In this document: positions 42,205 through 51,053 of the stretch, piece after piece | Numbering within the stretch: position 1 is the stretch's first letter | Layout of the letters: every line of letters begins with the position of its first letter | Assembly (NCBI GenBank): GCA_944383265.1 | Contig: CALWOX010000002.1 | Coordinates: 186,001 to 250,000, forward strand | Reading direction: 5' to 3' | Origin: an uncultured Lachnospiraceae bacterium | Lineage (GTDB): Bacteria; Bacillota; Clostridia; Lachnospirales; Lachnospiraceae | DNA length: 64,000 nucleotides | Notes under the pieces: generated by a model | Told to the model about the DNA's origin: nothing | The model's input: the letters and a program-made list of their open reading frames with translations, nothing else | Database searches by the model: none | Program-made: the position numbers and the translations under genes

Positions 42205-42233
42205 ATTATACATAGACGGAATGATATTGTCAA
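42205..42233 (-). promoter_or_regulatory. rpmF: Consensus promoter of rpmF with leader hairpin
   Basis: Minus-strand TTGACA (42233-42228), 17 bases, TATAAT (42210-42205), a full consensus match. The leader of about 80 bases carries a perfect 8-base inverted repeat (AAACGGAA at 42156-42163 with TTCCGTTT at 42181-42188) ahead of the ribosome site. Confidence 0.75.
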
Positions 42234-42346
42234 CTATAACTTGGGCTTTTCCTTTAATAAATTGCTCTAATTTGTGTATGTACTCCTGAAATCAATTCCC
42301 GGAGTTATATTTTATAATACTGTGAGCTCTTAAATGTACTTAGTAA

Positions 42347-43546
42347 CTACTTTACAAGAGCCTCTGTATCCATAGCGATCTTAAGCTCCTCGTTTGTAGG
42401 AAGAAGAAGGACCTTAACCTTTGAATCATCGGAAGAGATGACTGTCTCTTTTCCTCTGACATCATTTCTCTCATCGTCGATCTTTACTCCGAGGTATCCG
42501 AGATACTCCTCGCAGATAAGCTTACGAGTAACCTTGTCGTTCTCTCCTACTCCTGCTGTGAAGCAGATGCAGTCAACGCCGTTCATAGCAGCGGCATATG
42601 CACCGATGTACTTTGCAACTCTGTATCTGAAGGCCTCAAGAGCAATCTCGCACTTCTCATTTCCGTTTGCAGCTTCCTTCTCGATATCACGGAAGTCTGA
42701 TGAAACTCCGCCGCTCATCCCGAGGATTCCGGACTTCTTGTTGAGGATGTTGAGCATCTCGTTGATGTCCTTGCCCTCCTTGTTGCATATGAACTGAAGG
42801 ATAGCGGGATCAAGATCACCTGAACGTGTTCCCATGATAAGTCCCTCAAGCGGGGTAAGTCCCATTGAAGTATCCACGCATACTCCGCCGATAGAAGCTG
42901 AGATAGAAGCTCCGTTTCCGAGGTGGCAAACTATAACCTTTGCCTTCTCGGGATCAAGTCCTGCGAACTCTATAGCTCTGTGAGATACATAGTCGTGTGA
43001 TGTTCCGTGGAAACCGTAGCGACGGATGCTGTACTTCTCAAGGTACTCGGCGGGAATAGCATAGGTATAAGCCTTGGGCTTCATTCCCATACCGAAGGAA
43101 GTATCAAATACAGCTACATTGGGCTTTCCGGGCATAGCAGCCTCGCATGCCTCGATTCCCATAAGGTTTGCGGGGTTGTGAAGAGGTCCGAGGTCGAAGC
43201 ACTCTCTGATAGCAGCCTTTACAGCGTCGTCAACTATGATAGACTTTGTGAACTTCTCTCCTCCGTGGAGTACTCTGTGTCCGATAGCATCGATCTCGTC
43301 AACAGACTTAACTACGCCGTGCTCGGGATCTGTGATAGCAGCCATAACCATCTCAACAGCCTTCTTGTGATCGGGCATAGCCTCCTCCTTTATGAGATCC
43401 TCCTTTCCGGGCACCTTATGTGTAAGCTTTGATCCGTCAATGCCTATTCTCTCGCAGAGACCCTTACACATAACCTCCTTTGTGTCCATATCAATGATCT
43501 GATACTTGAGTGATGAACTTCCGCAGTTCAAAACCAAAATTTTCAT
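42347..43546 (-). CDS. ackA: Acetate kinase
   Basis: A 399-residue enzyme: MKILVLNCGSSSLKYQ, VLHGGEKFTKS, DTSFGMGMKP, RYGFHGTSHDYVS, HLGNGASISA, MGTRSGDLDP and FTAGVGEND are all canonical AckA boxes. It forms acetate and ATP from acetyl phosphate. It is paired with pduL, 123 bases upstream, which would supply acetyl phosphate. The start has AAGGAG. Confidence 0.97.
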   Translation of the reverse strand: MKILVLNCGSSSLKYQIIDMDTKEVMCKGLCERIGIDGSKLTHKVPGKEDLIKEEAMPDHKKAVEMVMAAITDPEHGVVKSVDEIDAIGHRVLHGGEKFTKSIIVDDAVKAAIRECFDLGPLHNPANLMGIEACEAAMPGKPNVAVFDTSFGMGMKPKAYTYAIPAEYLEKYSIRRYGFHGTSHDYVSHRAIEFAGLDPEKAKVIVCHLGNGASISASIGGVCVDTSMGLTPLEGLIMGTRSGDLDPAILQFICNKEGKDINEMLNILNKKSGILGMSGGVSSDFRDIEKEAANGNEKCEIALEAFRYRVAKYIGAYAAAMNGVDCICFTAGVGENDKVTRKLICEEYLGYLGVKIDDERNDVRGKETVISSDDSKVKVLLLPTNEELKIAMDTEALVK

Positions 43547-43668
43547 TGGTCCATTCTCCTTTTTCTTTTATCTTGCTTTATCCTGAATTGGAATTTAGGC
43601 TTTCGTATTTAACATTATATTTCAATGTTACGGTTTGTATTACAATATTACAATTTTAATACAATATA

Positions 43669-44244
43669 CTATTTAACTATAGTTCCTCTCATATCTCTTC
43701 CGCATGCCGCAGCATTGGACTCATCTGTGTCAATGTGCATGGCAAGGGCATAGGAAGGTGATACTCTTATGACTGTATCTCCGAATATGGTCATCCTTCC
43801 GTTTCCGCTGTCAAGCTTGACATTTACTATCTCGCCGTTCTCAACTCCGAAGGCCTTGGCATCCTCAGGAGTCATGTGGATATGTCTCTTAGCTACGATA
43901 ACTCCCTCCTTAAGCTCTACCTCTCCTTTAGGTCCTACAAGCTTGCAGGCGCCTGAGCCCTTGGTGTCTCCCGACTCTCTGATAGGCGCATCAATTCCGA
44001 GAGAACGCGCATCAGTAGCGGAAAGCTCCACCTGGTCGGCTCCTCTGCAGGGTCCGAGTATAGATACTCCGCTAAGCTCCTTCTTGGGTCCTACTACAGT
44101 TATCCTCTCGTTTGAAGCGAACTGTCCGGGCTGTGAAAGCTCCTTCTTTACAGTGAGCTCATATCCCTCACCGAAAAGGATCTCAAGGGTCTCCTTTGTG
44201 ACATGCGCATGTCTCGCACTGGTTTCAACCATAAAATCGTTCAT
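43669..44244 (-). CDS. pduL: PduL-type phosphate acyltransferase
   Basis: A 191-residue PduL. Zinc-ligand motifs are TSARHAHVTKETLEILFG near the start and AKRHIHMTPEDAKAFGV in the middle; RVSPSYALAMHIDTDESNAA ends the second barrel. It interconverts acetyl- or propanoyl-CoA and the acyl phosphate. It starts straight at the domain with no encapsulation peptide, so it is likely cytosolic rather than in a microcompartment, and stands where pta is usual before ackA. Confidence 0.93.
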   Translation of the reverse strand: MNDFMVETSARHAHVTKETLEILFGEGYELTVKKELSQPGQFASNERITVVGPKKELSGVSILGPCRGADQVELSATDARSLGIDAPIRESGDTKGSGACKLVGPKGEVELKEGVIVAKRHIHMTPEDAKAFGVENGEIVNVKLDSGNGRMTIFGDTVIRVSPSYALAMHIDTDESNAAACGRDMRGTIVK

Positions 44245-44270
44245 TGTCTTTTTGCCTCCGAAAATATGCT

Positions 44271-44603
44271 TTAGAATTTTTCAAATCTGTCCACGTTTAC
44301 AACAAAGATGGTGGCTCCGCCGACCTCAACACTCATAGGCATCGTAGCATAGTTCACCATGCTGGTGCCTGATATGTAAGGCATGTTTACAGTTATTCTC
44401 TGGCTCTTTCCGCATTCCTTGCGTATTACCTCGATAGCGTGCTCTACCTTTTCATCGTCTGTTCCTATCATTATGGTGACGTTTCCCTTCTTGAGGAAGC
44501 CTCCTGTGGTAGCAAGCTTTGTTACACTGTATCCTTCTTTATTGAGTGCGCTTGTGACATCGTCTTCATTGTCGTTTCTGACAATCGCATAAATAAGCTT
44601 CAT
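44271..44603 (-). CDS. darA: PII-like cyclic-di-AMP receptor DarA
   Basis: A 110-residue YaaQ/DarA-type protein: MKLIYAIVRNDNEDDVTSAL, LATTGGFLKKGNVTIMIGT and GGATIFVVNVDRFEKF match the family. It binds cyclic di-AMP as a trimer; its targets are not settled. The start has GGAGGTGC. It is 26 bases upstream of pduL on the same strand. Confidence 0.92.
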   Translation of the reverse strand: MKLIYAIVRNDNEDDVTSALNKEGYSVTKLATTGGFLKKGNVTIMIGTDDEKVEHAIEVIRKECGKSQRITVNMPYISGTSMVNYATMPMSVEVGGATIFVVNVDRFEKF

Positions 44604-44827
44604 AACAGCACCTCCTATGAATATAAGGTTCTAAGTCTCATCGGGACTTATTCTTGGTAATTATTTTAACACACTTAATAAAAAAAAGCTACTTTACGGT
44701 TTTCGCAAAATGCTTTAAATTTAATGTGTATCGGGAAATATACATATTCCCTGTATTTCAGGGTATTTTGATTTGTGAAAATATTTTATCATAAATATAC
44801 ATAAAAATATATAATGGAGAGAAATTT

Positions 44828-46159
44828 ATGCAGACAGCCGCTGTTATATGCGAATTCAATCCCTTCCACAATGGGCATAAATATATAATAGATCAGGCAA
44901 AAAAAATCACAGGCGCAGATTATGTTATGGCGGTCATGAGCGGAAACTTTGTTCAAAGGGGTGAGCCCGCTGTCATGAACAAATTTCTTCGGGCCGGGGC
45001 AGCCTTACGATGCGGTGCGGATATCGTGGTTGAGATACCGCCTTTCTTTTCTACAGCCTCTGCTGCGGATTTTGCCGGGGCAGGTGTCAGCATAGCTTCA
45101 GCCTCAGGTATAGCTGACTTTCTTGTTTTCGGGGCTGAAAAGGCCGATATCAATGAGCTTTCAGATATAGCTGAGATCCTTTTGGAAACGGAAACAGATA
45201 AAAGCTCCGAGCTTTCCGAAAAGTATTCCCTGCTGCTGAAAACAGGGCTCTCGTCAGGTATGAGCTATCCTGCGGCAAGAGAAAATGCCCTGAGAAATCT
45301 GGGTTTTAAAAACGCTCACCTTATCTCCTCCCCCAACAATATACTTGCCTGCGAATATTTAAGGGCTGTAAAAAGCCTTGAAGCATCTGGAAATCCCAAA
45401 TATAAAAAGCTCAGGCCTGTGGCGGTAAAAAGGATAGGCGACAGTTTTCTCGCGGAATCTCCCTCCGACAGCTCATTTACCTCGGCGACAGCTATAAGAA
45501 ATATCCTGTTTTCATATTCACACGATTCTTCCAAAGCTTTGTGCAGGGAGGCTTTGCGTGGGGAGGCTTCGGTCTCGGAGCTGCGCGGAAGACTCTCTCC
45601 TTATCTGCCCAAAGAGATACTTGAGCTTTATACAGACCATGTATTTGAATCAGGAAGCAATTTTGAACCCCTTATATCAAAGGACAGACTGAGCGATATG
45701 CTGAATCTTAAGCTGCTTGAGCTCATGGATGAGGATGCTGATTTTACGGACTACTGCGATGTTTCACAGACTCTTTCTCAACGTATAAAAAAAACGGCCC
45801 TAAGGCCTATGACCTTCAGCGACCGTATAGAGACGCTTAAAACAAAAGACTATACATATTCAAGGATCTCTCGAGCTCTCCTTCACATTGTACTGGGTAT
45901 GAGATCTTCTGAAATGAAAGAGCTTAAGGCACATGGATATACGGATCATATAAGGCTTTTGGGATTCAGGCGTTCATCATCCGCACTTTTAAAGGAGCTT
46001 AAAAATAATTCCTCTCTTCCTATAGTCACGAAAGCAGCGGACAATAAGGAGCTCCTTAAGCATTCGTTAAAGGCCGACAATATCTATTACTCTCTCCTTG
46101 CGGGAAAAAACAAATATATAAAAAATGAATTTGAGAGGGAAATAGTGACAGAGCCATAG
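44828..46159 (+). CDS. tmcAL: tRNA(Met) cytidine acetate ligase
   Basis: A 443-residue YlbM/TmcAL: ICEFNPFHNGHKYII with the nucleotidyl-transfer HxGH, MSGNFVQRGEPAVMNKFLRA and LISSPNNILACEYL. It acetylates the wobble cytidine of elongator tRNA-Met using acetate and ATP, which fits its place beside acetate kinase. The start has GGAGA. Its stop TAG abuts the stop of the next, opposite gene with no base between. Confidence 0.93.
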   Translation: MQTAAVICEFNPFHNGHKYIIDQAKKITGADYVMAVMSGNFVQRGEPAVMNKFLRAGAALRCGADIVVEIPPFFSTASAADFAGAGVSIASASGIADFLVFGAEKADINELSDIAEILLETETDKSSELSEKYSLLLKTGLSSGMSYPAARENALRNLGFKNAHLISSPNNILACEYLRAVKSLEASGNPKYKKLRPVAVKRIGDSFLAESPSDSSFTSATAIRNILFSYSHDSSKALCREALRGEASVSELRGRLSPYLPKEILELYTDHVFESGSNFEPLISKDRLSDMLNLKLLELMDEDADFTDYCDVSQTLSQRIKKTALRPMTFSDRIETLKTKDYTYSRISRALLHIVLGMRSSEMKELKAHGYTDHIRLLGFRRSSSALLKELKNNSSLPIVTKAADNKELLKHSLKADNIYYSLLAGKNKYIKNEFEREIVTEP

Positions 46160-46981
46160 TTAAAACTCTATAACTCTGTCGGTTCCCTCTCTTTTTGCAA
46201 CACTTATGCAGAGTTCGTCGGCTCTGCATATATTTTGATTTTTATCTATGGCTTCTCTCACTGTTGAAAGAGCAAGCTCGGGAGTATTGTTTTCCTTGCT
46301 GAGATGCCCGAGGAAAATGTGCTTTATGGCCTTTCCCGAGGGAGCATATTTCAAAAGCTCGGATATGAGAAGCCCTGAATTATTGTTGCTGAGATGCCCC
46401 TCTCTCGACATTATCCTTCGCTTCAAATATATGGGATAGCTTCCGTTTGCAAGCATACCTCTGTCGTGATTCGCCTCTATCACAGCCGCATCCGCACCCA
46501 AAATATTATCTCTCACATAGTCGTTGAAATATCCCAAGTCAGTAGCTACAGCACAGCTCTTATCGCCGCTCGTGAGTCTGAAGCCCAAGGGCTGTGCGGC
46601 ATCATGAGAAATTGTAAAAGGCCTTATTTTTATATCGCCTATCTCATACTCCATATCTGCGGAAACCGAATGCATAAGCTCTCTTGCGGAATAGCTGAAG
46701 TACTCGTCTCTCGCGGCTCTCGGCAAGGCCCTTAAGGTTCCCTCCGAGCTGTAAAGCTTTATTCCGCTTCCTGTCATAAGTCTCTTCAGGCCCTTGATAT
46801 GATCCGTGTGTTCATGGGTCAAAAGAACAGCGTCTATGTCCTTTAAACAAAGGCCCAATTCATGTAAAAATTCATCTGTCTTCTTCGCTGTTATGCCACA
46901 GTCGATAAGTAAATGCGTCCGCTCGGTCCCCACATAGGTGCAGTTTCCGCTGCTTCCGCTTGCAAGTGTTGTTATTCGCAT
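46160..46981 (-). CDS. YycJ/WalJ-like metallo-beta-lactamase fold hydrolase
   Basis: A 273-residue metallo-hydrolase with LASGSSGNCTYV at the start and THEHTDHIKGL (His56, His58, Asp60, His61) binding two metals; further ligands are in ISHDAAQP and EANHD and LGHLSKENN. YycJ relatives are nucleases linked to DNA repair and wall stress. In Bacillus yycJ is next to walRK; here it lies two bases after coaE. Confidence 0.88.
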   Translation of the reverse strand: MRITTLASGSSGNCTYVGTERTHLLIDCGITAKKTDEFLHELGLCLKDIDAVLLTHEHTDHIKGLKRLMTGSGIKLYSSEGTLRALPRAARDEYFSYSARELMHSVSADMEYEIGDIKIRPFTISHDAAQPLGFRLTSGDKSCAVATDLGYFNDYVRDNILGADAAVIEANHDRGMLANGSYPIYLKRRIMSREGHLSNNNSGLLISELLKYAPSGKAIKHIFLGHLSKENNTPELALSTVREAIDKNQNICRADELCISVAKREGTDRVIEF

Positions 46982-46982
46982 T

Positions 46983-47552
46983 CTATATAAGCTCTCTTAT
47001 CTGTTTTTCGGTCGATGCAAGGCTTCCCCCGTTTTCTATTATGAAATCCGCAAAAAGTCCGAATTCCTTTTCACCCTGCTGCTTGCTGATTATATCAAAG
47101 CATTTTTTTGCTGAATAGCCCCTTTTTCTCATAAGTCTTTCCATACGCACCTTAAGCGGGGCATGTATATACCATACAGCCGTGCTGAGCTCTCTGAAAT
47201 TTTTATCAGGAACAGCCGTCTCAACAGCCCATTTTTCCGCGTCGGAATTCTCTATGATTTCCCTCACCCTTTTCCATACGGCAGGATGCACTATACTGTT
47301 GCTTAAGGCCATATTTTTGCTGTCCGAATATATCAGATTCCCATAATATTCCTTGTCAAGCTCTCCTGAAGGAAGAATTATCTTATCGCCAAAGACAGCT
47401 GCGAGCCTTTTCATCAGCTCGCTTCCCGGTGTCATCAGCTCCTTTGCCACCTCGTCTGTCCTTATTGTCTTAAATCCGCAGTCTTCAAGTATCCTGAGAA
47501 CCTCCGATTTCCCTGTACCCACGCCACCTGTTATTCCGAGAACATAAGCCAT
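46983..47552 (-). CDS. coaE: Dephospho-CoA kinase
   Basis: A 189-residue kinase starting MAYVLGITGGVGTGKSE at ATG 47552 (GGAGGTG upstream). The P-loop is residues 9-16. IRTDEVAKELM, VHPAVWKRV and RMERLMRKRGYS are family boxes. It performs the last step of coenzyme A synthesis. The polA-coaE order is frequent in Firmicutes. Confidence 0.95.
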   Translation of the reverse strand: MAYVLGITGGVGTGKSEVLRILEDCGFKTIRTDEVAKELMTPGSELMKRLAAVFGDKIILPSGELDKEYYGNLIYSDSKNMALSNSIVHPAVWKRVREIIENSDAEKWAVETAVPDKNFRELSTAVWYIHAPLKVRMERLMRKRGYSAKKCFDIISKQQGEKEFGLFADFIIENGGSLASTEKQIRELI

Positions 47553-47599
47553 TTGCACACCTCCTTCGCAGCATATCCGAAAGACCGACAGGATCAATA

Positions 47600-47932
47600 T
47601 TATCGGTCAAATTCGGGAAGCCTTTCATTCAACCACTTTATCGCCTCTTCTATGCCTTCCTCGCTGAAATCAAAGTATGTATCTCTCTTAAAGCTGTCAT
47701 CAGTAAAGTCATAGGCATAGGGCTCAGGCCAAACACAAGCCCTGAGCCTTGTTACAGTCTTAGTTTCATCCGACTCATCCGGAGCCTTTTCTTCGCTTAC
47801 CTCAGCCTTTTCAAGAAGGAAGCGCATGCCTCTCTTTTCTCCGGTATACCTTGATTTTTTGAGGAAGCCTATGGGGAGAACATCATGAAGCGTAATATCA
47901 TCACTGATATATTCGTCCTTAATGACAGTCAT
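47600..47932 (-). CDS. Uncharacterised 110-residue protein between polA and coaE
   Basis: A small soluble acidic protein with no signal peptide or membrane segment. It has a Glu/Ser/Asp-rich middle (about 45-60) and an aromatic C-terminal half (CVWPEPYAYDFT, DTYFDFSEEGIEEAIKWLNERLPEF). It overlaps polA by 14 bases and precedes coaE by 47, so it is co-transcribed. I do not recognise a family; its fixed place suggests a conserved clostridial gene. Confidence 0.75.
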   Translation of the reverse strand: MTVIKDEYISDDITLHDVLPIGFLKKSRYTGEKRGMRFLLEKAEVSEEKAPDESDETKTVTRLRACVWPEPYAYDFTDDSFKRDTYFDFSEEGIEEAIKWLNERLPEFDR

Positions 47933-50612
47933 ACCATGTATCCCCCAAATTCACGTCAGCTATAAGCTTTACCTTAAGCTTTGCCGCATTTTCCATCTTT
48001 TCCTTCAATATACCCTTTACCTTCTCGGCCTCATCCGTGGGGCACTCAAGAAGAAGCTCATCATGAACCTGAAGTACGATCCTTGACTTCAGTCCCTGTC
48101 TTCTCAGCTCCCTGTCCACGGATATCATGGCAAGCTTCATTATGTCCGCTGCCGTGCCCTGAATAGGTGAGTTCATGGCAACTCTCTCACCGAAGCTCCT
48201 CTGCATAAAGTTTGAAGAGCTTATCTCCGGGATAGGCCTCAGTCTGTTAAAAAGTGTAAGGACATATCCGTTTTCCTTTGCATGAGCAACCTGAGAGTCC
48301 AGGAATTCCTTCACTCCGGGATAAGTTTCGAAGTATTTATTTATGTAGGATTGGGCCTCCTTCCTGTCTATGGAAAGATCCTCTCCAAGTCCGAAGGCGG
48401 ATATTCCGTATACTATACCGAAATTAACAGCCTTTGCATTTCTCCTCATCTCGGGAGTGACCTCGTCAAGAGGCACATGAAATACCTCGGAGGCTGTAAG
48501 ACTGTGAATATCCACAGCATTCTTATATGCGTTTATCAGCTTTTCGTCACCTGACATAGAGGCGAGTATCCTGAGCTCGACCTGAGAGTAATCGGCATCC
48601 GCAAATACACAGCCTTCCTTTGCCACAAAGACCTTTCTTATCTCCTTACCCTCTTCCGTCCTGACAGGGATATTCTGAAGGTTGGGATCCGTGGAGCTTA
48701 TCCTTCCTGTGGCGGTTATGGTCTGATTAAAGGTACCATGTATCCTGCCGTCATCGCTTATGTAGCTGTCAAGCCCCACCGCATAAGTTGAATACAGCTT
48801 TGTGAGTGTCCTGTATCTGAGTATCCTGTTTACCACAGGATAGTCGGGCGCCAGCTTCTGAAGCACGTCCGCTGCTGTAGAATAGCCTGTCTTTGTCTTT
48901 TTTCCGCCCTTTATATGAAGCTTTCCGAAAAGTATCTCTCCAAGCTGCTTAGGCGAATTTATATTAAATTCCTCTCCTACCTCCTTATATATAGAGACCT
49001 CCACCTCATCGATCTGAGCCTTTAAGAGCTCAGCATAGGATTTAAGGCTCTCTCTGTCAATCTTTATTCCTGTCATTTCCATGGAATTGAGGCTGTAGAT
49101 AAGAGGAAGCTCAATGTCCTTATAAAGGCTGTCCATTTTAAGCTCCTTAAGCCTTCTTAAAAGCTCAGGGCCTGATTTTAAAGCTACAGCTGATGAATAG
49201 CCCATTACATCAGCAGCCTCTCTTCTACCCTCCAAAAGAGCATCCAACAGCTTTTCCTTTCCCAAAAGCTCAGCCTTTGAGGGCAGTTGCAGCTTCAGAT
49301 AGTCCGCGGCAAGATCCTCATAATCATAGCTGTCCTTCAAGGGATTGAGAAGGTAGGCTGCTATCTCGAGGTCATAAATATTTTCGGCTCTGAAATCCTC
49401 CGAAAAAATTTTGAGCTGTGATTTAAGCCCTGTCGTAAAAAATTTCTTTCTGCCGCCCTGTTGCTCCTCGCTACCCTTAAATATCCTGTATATCCCCTCC
49501 TTAAGCATGTCGGGACCGAGTCTTTCCGAACATACAAGAACATAATTGCGGTCATTACAAAGTGAAAGGGCTATGGCCTTCGGAGCACGGGCCTCATTTG
49601 TGTTTCCGGAATCCTCCGGTATTATTTTAAATCCCACAGAGCTGTATTCAAGAGCATCCTTAAAAACAACATCAGCAAGATAAGGATCCGTCACTACCTT
49701 AAGATTTTCAGGCCTGTATTCATTTGTGGTGCTGACTCCGTTTTTCTGAAATCTGGGGACCAGGGATTTGAATTCAAACTTTTTCATAAGCTCAAGGGCC
49801 TTGTCATTATACATATCGGAGATCTCGGCATCATCAAAACTGAAGGATATAGGCACATTAATATTTATGGTCGCAAGTACCTTTGACATTTCCGCCATGT
49901 CATAATGCTCCATAAGGGCCTTTGCGGCTCTGGGAGGCTTAAGCTCGCTCACATGGGCCACGGCATTCTCTATTGAACCGTATTCCGCGATAATAGCTTT
50001 TGCGGTCTTTTCTCCGATTGAAGGAACTCCCGGAATATTGTCCGAGGTGTCCCCCATAAGAGCTTTTACATCTATAAATTCCAAAGGACTCACGCCCCAC
50101 TCGTTTTTGACGTCGTCGGGATAATAATTATATACCTCTGTCCTTCCCTTTGAGGTTTTAGGGATGCTTATCTTTATATGCTCGTCAGCAAGCTGCAGCA
50201 GGTCCCTGTCTCCTGAAAGAATAGTGACCTCAACACTGTCGGATTGGCTTTTCTTTGCGACAGTTCCAAGGATATCATCGGCCTCATAGCCTTCCATTGT
50301 AAGTATGGGGATATTCATAGCTGAAAGCACTTCCTGAATCAGCGGGACCTGCTCATGAAGTTCCTCCGGCATAGGTTTTCTCGTCCCCTTGTAATCAGCA
50401 TAAATATCATTCCTGAAGGTTTTTCTCGAGACGTCAAAGGCAACGGCGAAGTGATCCGCCTCCTCATCGTCTATGACCTTAAACATGATAGTAAGAAATC
50501 CGTATACAGCATTCAAATGCTTACCTTCGGAATTGGTAAGCATGGGCATACCGTAAAAAGCCCTTGATAAAATGCTGTGTCCGTCTATTAATAAAAGTTT
50601 TCCCTTGCTCAT
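47919..50612 (-). CDS. polA: DNA polymerase I
   Basis: An 897-residue Pol I starting MSKGKLLLIDGHSI at 50612 (GAGG 11 bases upstream). The 5' nuclease domain (1-290) has DGHSILSRAFYG and SGDRDLLQLA. The 3'-5' exonuclease domain (about 310-500) lacks the first acidic pair (VGFKII where DTET is expected), so it is probably inactive, as in Bacillus. The polymerase domain has DYSQVELRILA (motif A), RRNAKAVNFGIVYG and VHDELLLE (motif C). It starts within the stop of the upstream gene. Confidence 0.96.
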   Translation of the reverse strand: MSKGKLLLIDGHSILSRAFYGMPMLTNSEGKHLNAVYGFLTIMFKVIDDEEADHFAVAFDVSRKTFRNDIYADYKGTRKPMPEELHEQVPLIQEVLSAMNIPILTMEGYEADDILGTVAKKSQSDSVEVTILSGDRDLLQLADEHIKISIPKTSKGRTEVYNYYPDDVKNEWGVSPLEFIDVKALMGDTSDNIPGVPSIGEKTAKAIIAEYGSIENAVAHVSELKPPRAAKALMEHYDMAEMSKVLATININVPISFSFDDAEISDMYNDKALELMKKFEFKSLVPRFQKNGVSTTNEYRPENLKVVTDPYLADVVFKDALEYSSVGFKIIPEDSGNTNEARAPKAIALSLCNDRNYVLVCSERLGPDMLKEGIYRIFKGSEEQQGGRKKFFTTGLKSQLKIFSEDFRAENIYDLEIAAYLLNPLKDSYDYEDLAADYLKLQLPSKAELLGKEKLLDALLEGRREAADVMGYSSAVALKSGPELLRRLKELKMDSLYKDIELPLIYSLNSMEMTGIKIDRESLKSYAELLKAQIDEVEVSIYKEVGEEFNINSPKQLGEILFGKLHIKGGKKTKTGYSTAADVLQKLAPDYPVVNRILRYRTLTKLYSTYAVGLDSYISDDGRIHGTFNQTITATGRISSTDPNLQNIPVRTEEGKEIRKVFVAKEGCVFADADYSQVELRILASMSGDEKLINAYKNAVDIHSLTASEVFHVPLDEVTPEMRRNAKAVNFGIVYGISAFGLGEDLSIDRKEAQSYINKYFETYPGVKEFLDSQVAHAKENGYVLTLFNRLRPIPEISSSNFMQRSFGERVAMNSPIQGTAADIMKLAMISVDRELRRQGLKSRIVLQVHDELLLECPTDEAEKVKGILKEKMENAAKLKVKLIADVNLGDTWYDCH

Positions 50613-50944
50613 AAAATCAACATCCTCAAACACATGATAGAAATAACAAAAAGCGCCCAAAAGCTGACCGTGTCCGCAGCATAGGCCAATATCCTTCGCA
50701 AAGAAAGCCTCCGCAGATATTTGTCTGTATCCGACAGGCGGTTTTTGAAGGCCTTGCTGAGGTTGTAGTCCCTGTCTTTATTGTCAAGAAGTCCTACTCC
50801 CTCCGTGACAAGATAATACACCTCAAGATCCTCCCTGCAGGACTTGCAGCTCTCTATATGGTTTACAAAATCATTGAGCTCCTCATCGTCAAGCTCATAG
50901 TCCAAATATGGTATTATTTTTTTCTTACATTCAAGACAATCCAT
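50609..50944 (-). CDS. Zinc-finger (zf-HC2) membrane protein, anti-sigma-like
   Basis: A 111-residue protein: Cys3 and Cys6 at the start, then HIESCKSCRED, the HxxxCxxC core of zf-HC2 anti-sigma factors. A C-terminal hydrophobic segment (about 90-111) would anchor it. No sigma factor gene adjoins it; instead its stop overlaps the polA start by four bases, an odd coupling. It may act on a distant sigma factor or on a membrane partner. Confidence 0.8.
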   Translation of the reverse strand: MDCLECKKKIIPYLDYELDDEELNDFVNHIESCKSCREDLEVYYLVTEGVGLLDNKDRDYNLSKAFKNRLSDTDKYLRRLSLRRILAYAADTVSFWALFVISIMCLRMLIL

Positions 50945-50970
50945 AAATCAGCGCCACTTTCGTTTTTTTC

Positions 50971-50999
50971 ATTATAGCAAATAGAATATGGAGATTCAA
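50971..50999 (-). promoter_or_regulatory. Promoter of the zf-HC2-polA-coaE operon
   Basis: Minus-strand TTGAAT (50999-50994), 17 bases, TATAAT (50976-50971), 27 bases before the start. Confidence 0.65.
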
Positions 51000-51053
51000 T
51001 GAAATAAGATTAACGACATTTCCAAAGAGCCATCGGGTGAAATTTGACCCTTT

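Noticed and set aside
44736-44770. Hairpin CCCTG-TATTT-CAGGG upstream of tmcAL as a riboswitch
   Set aside because: A single 5-base stem with no conserved core; too little to call.
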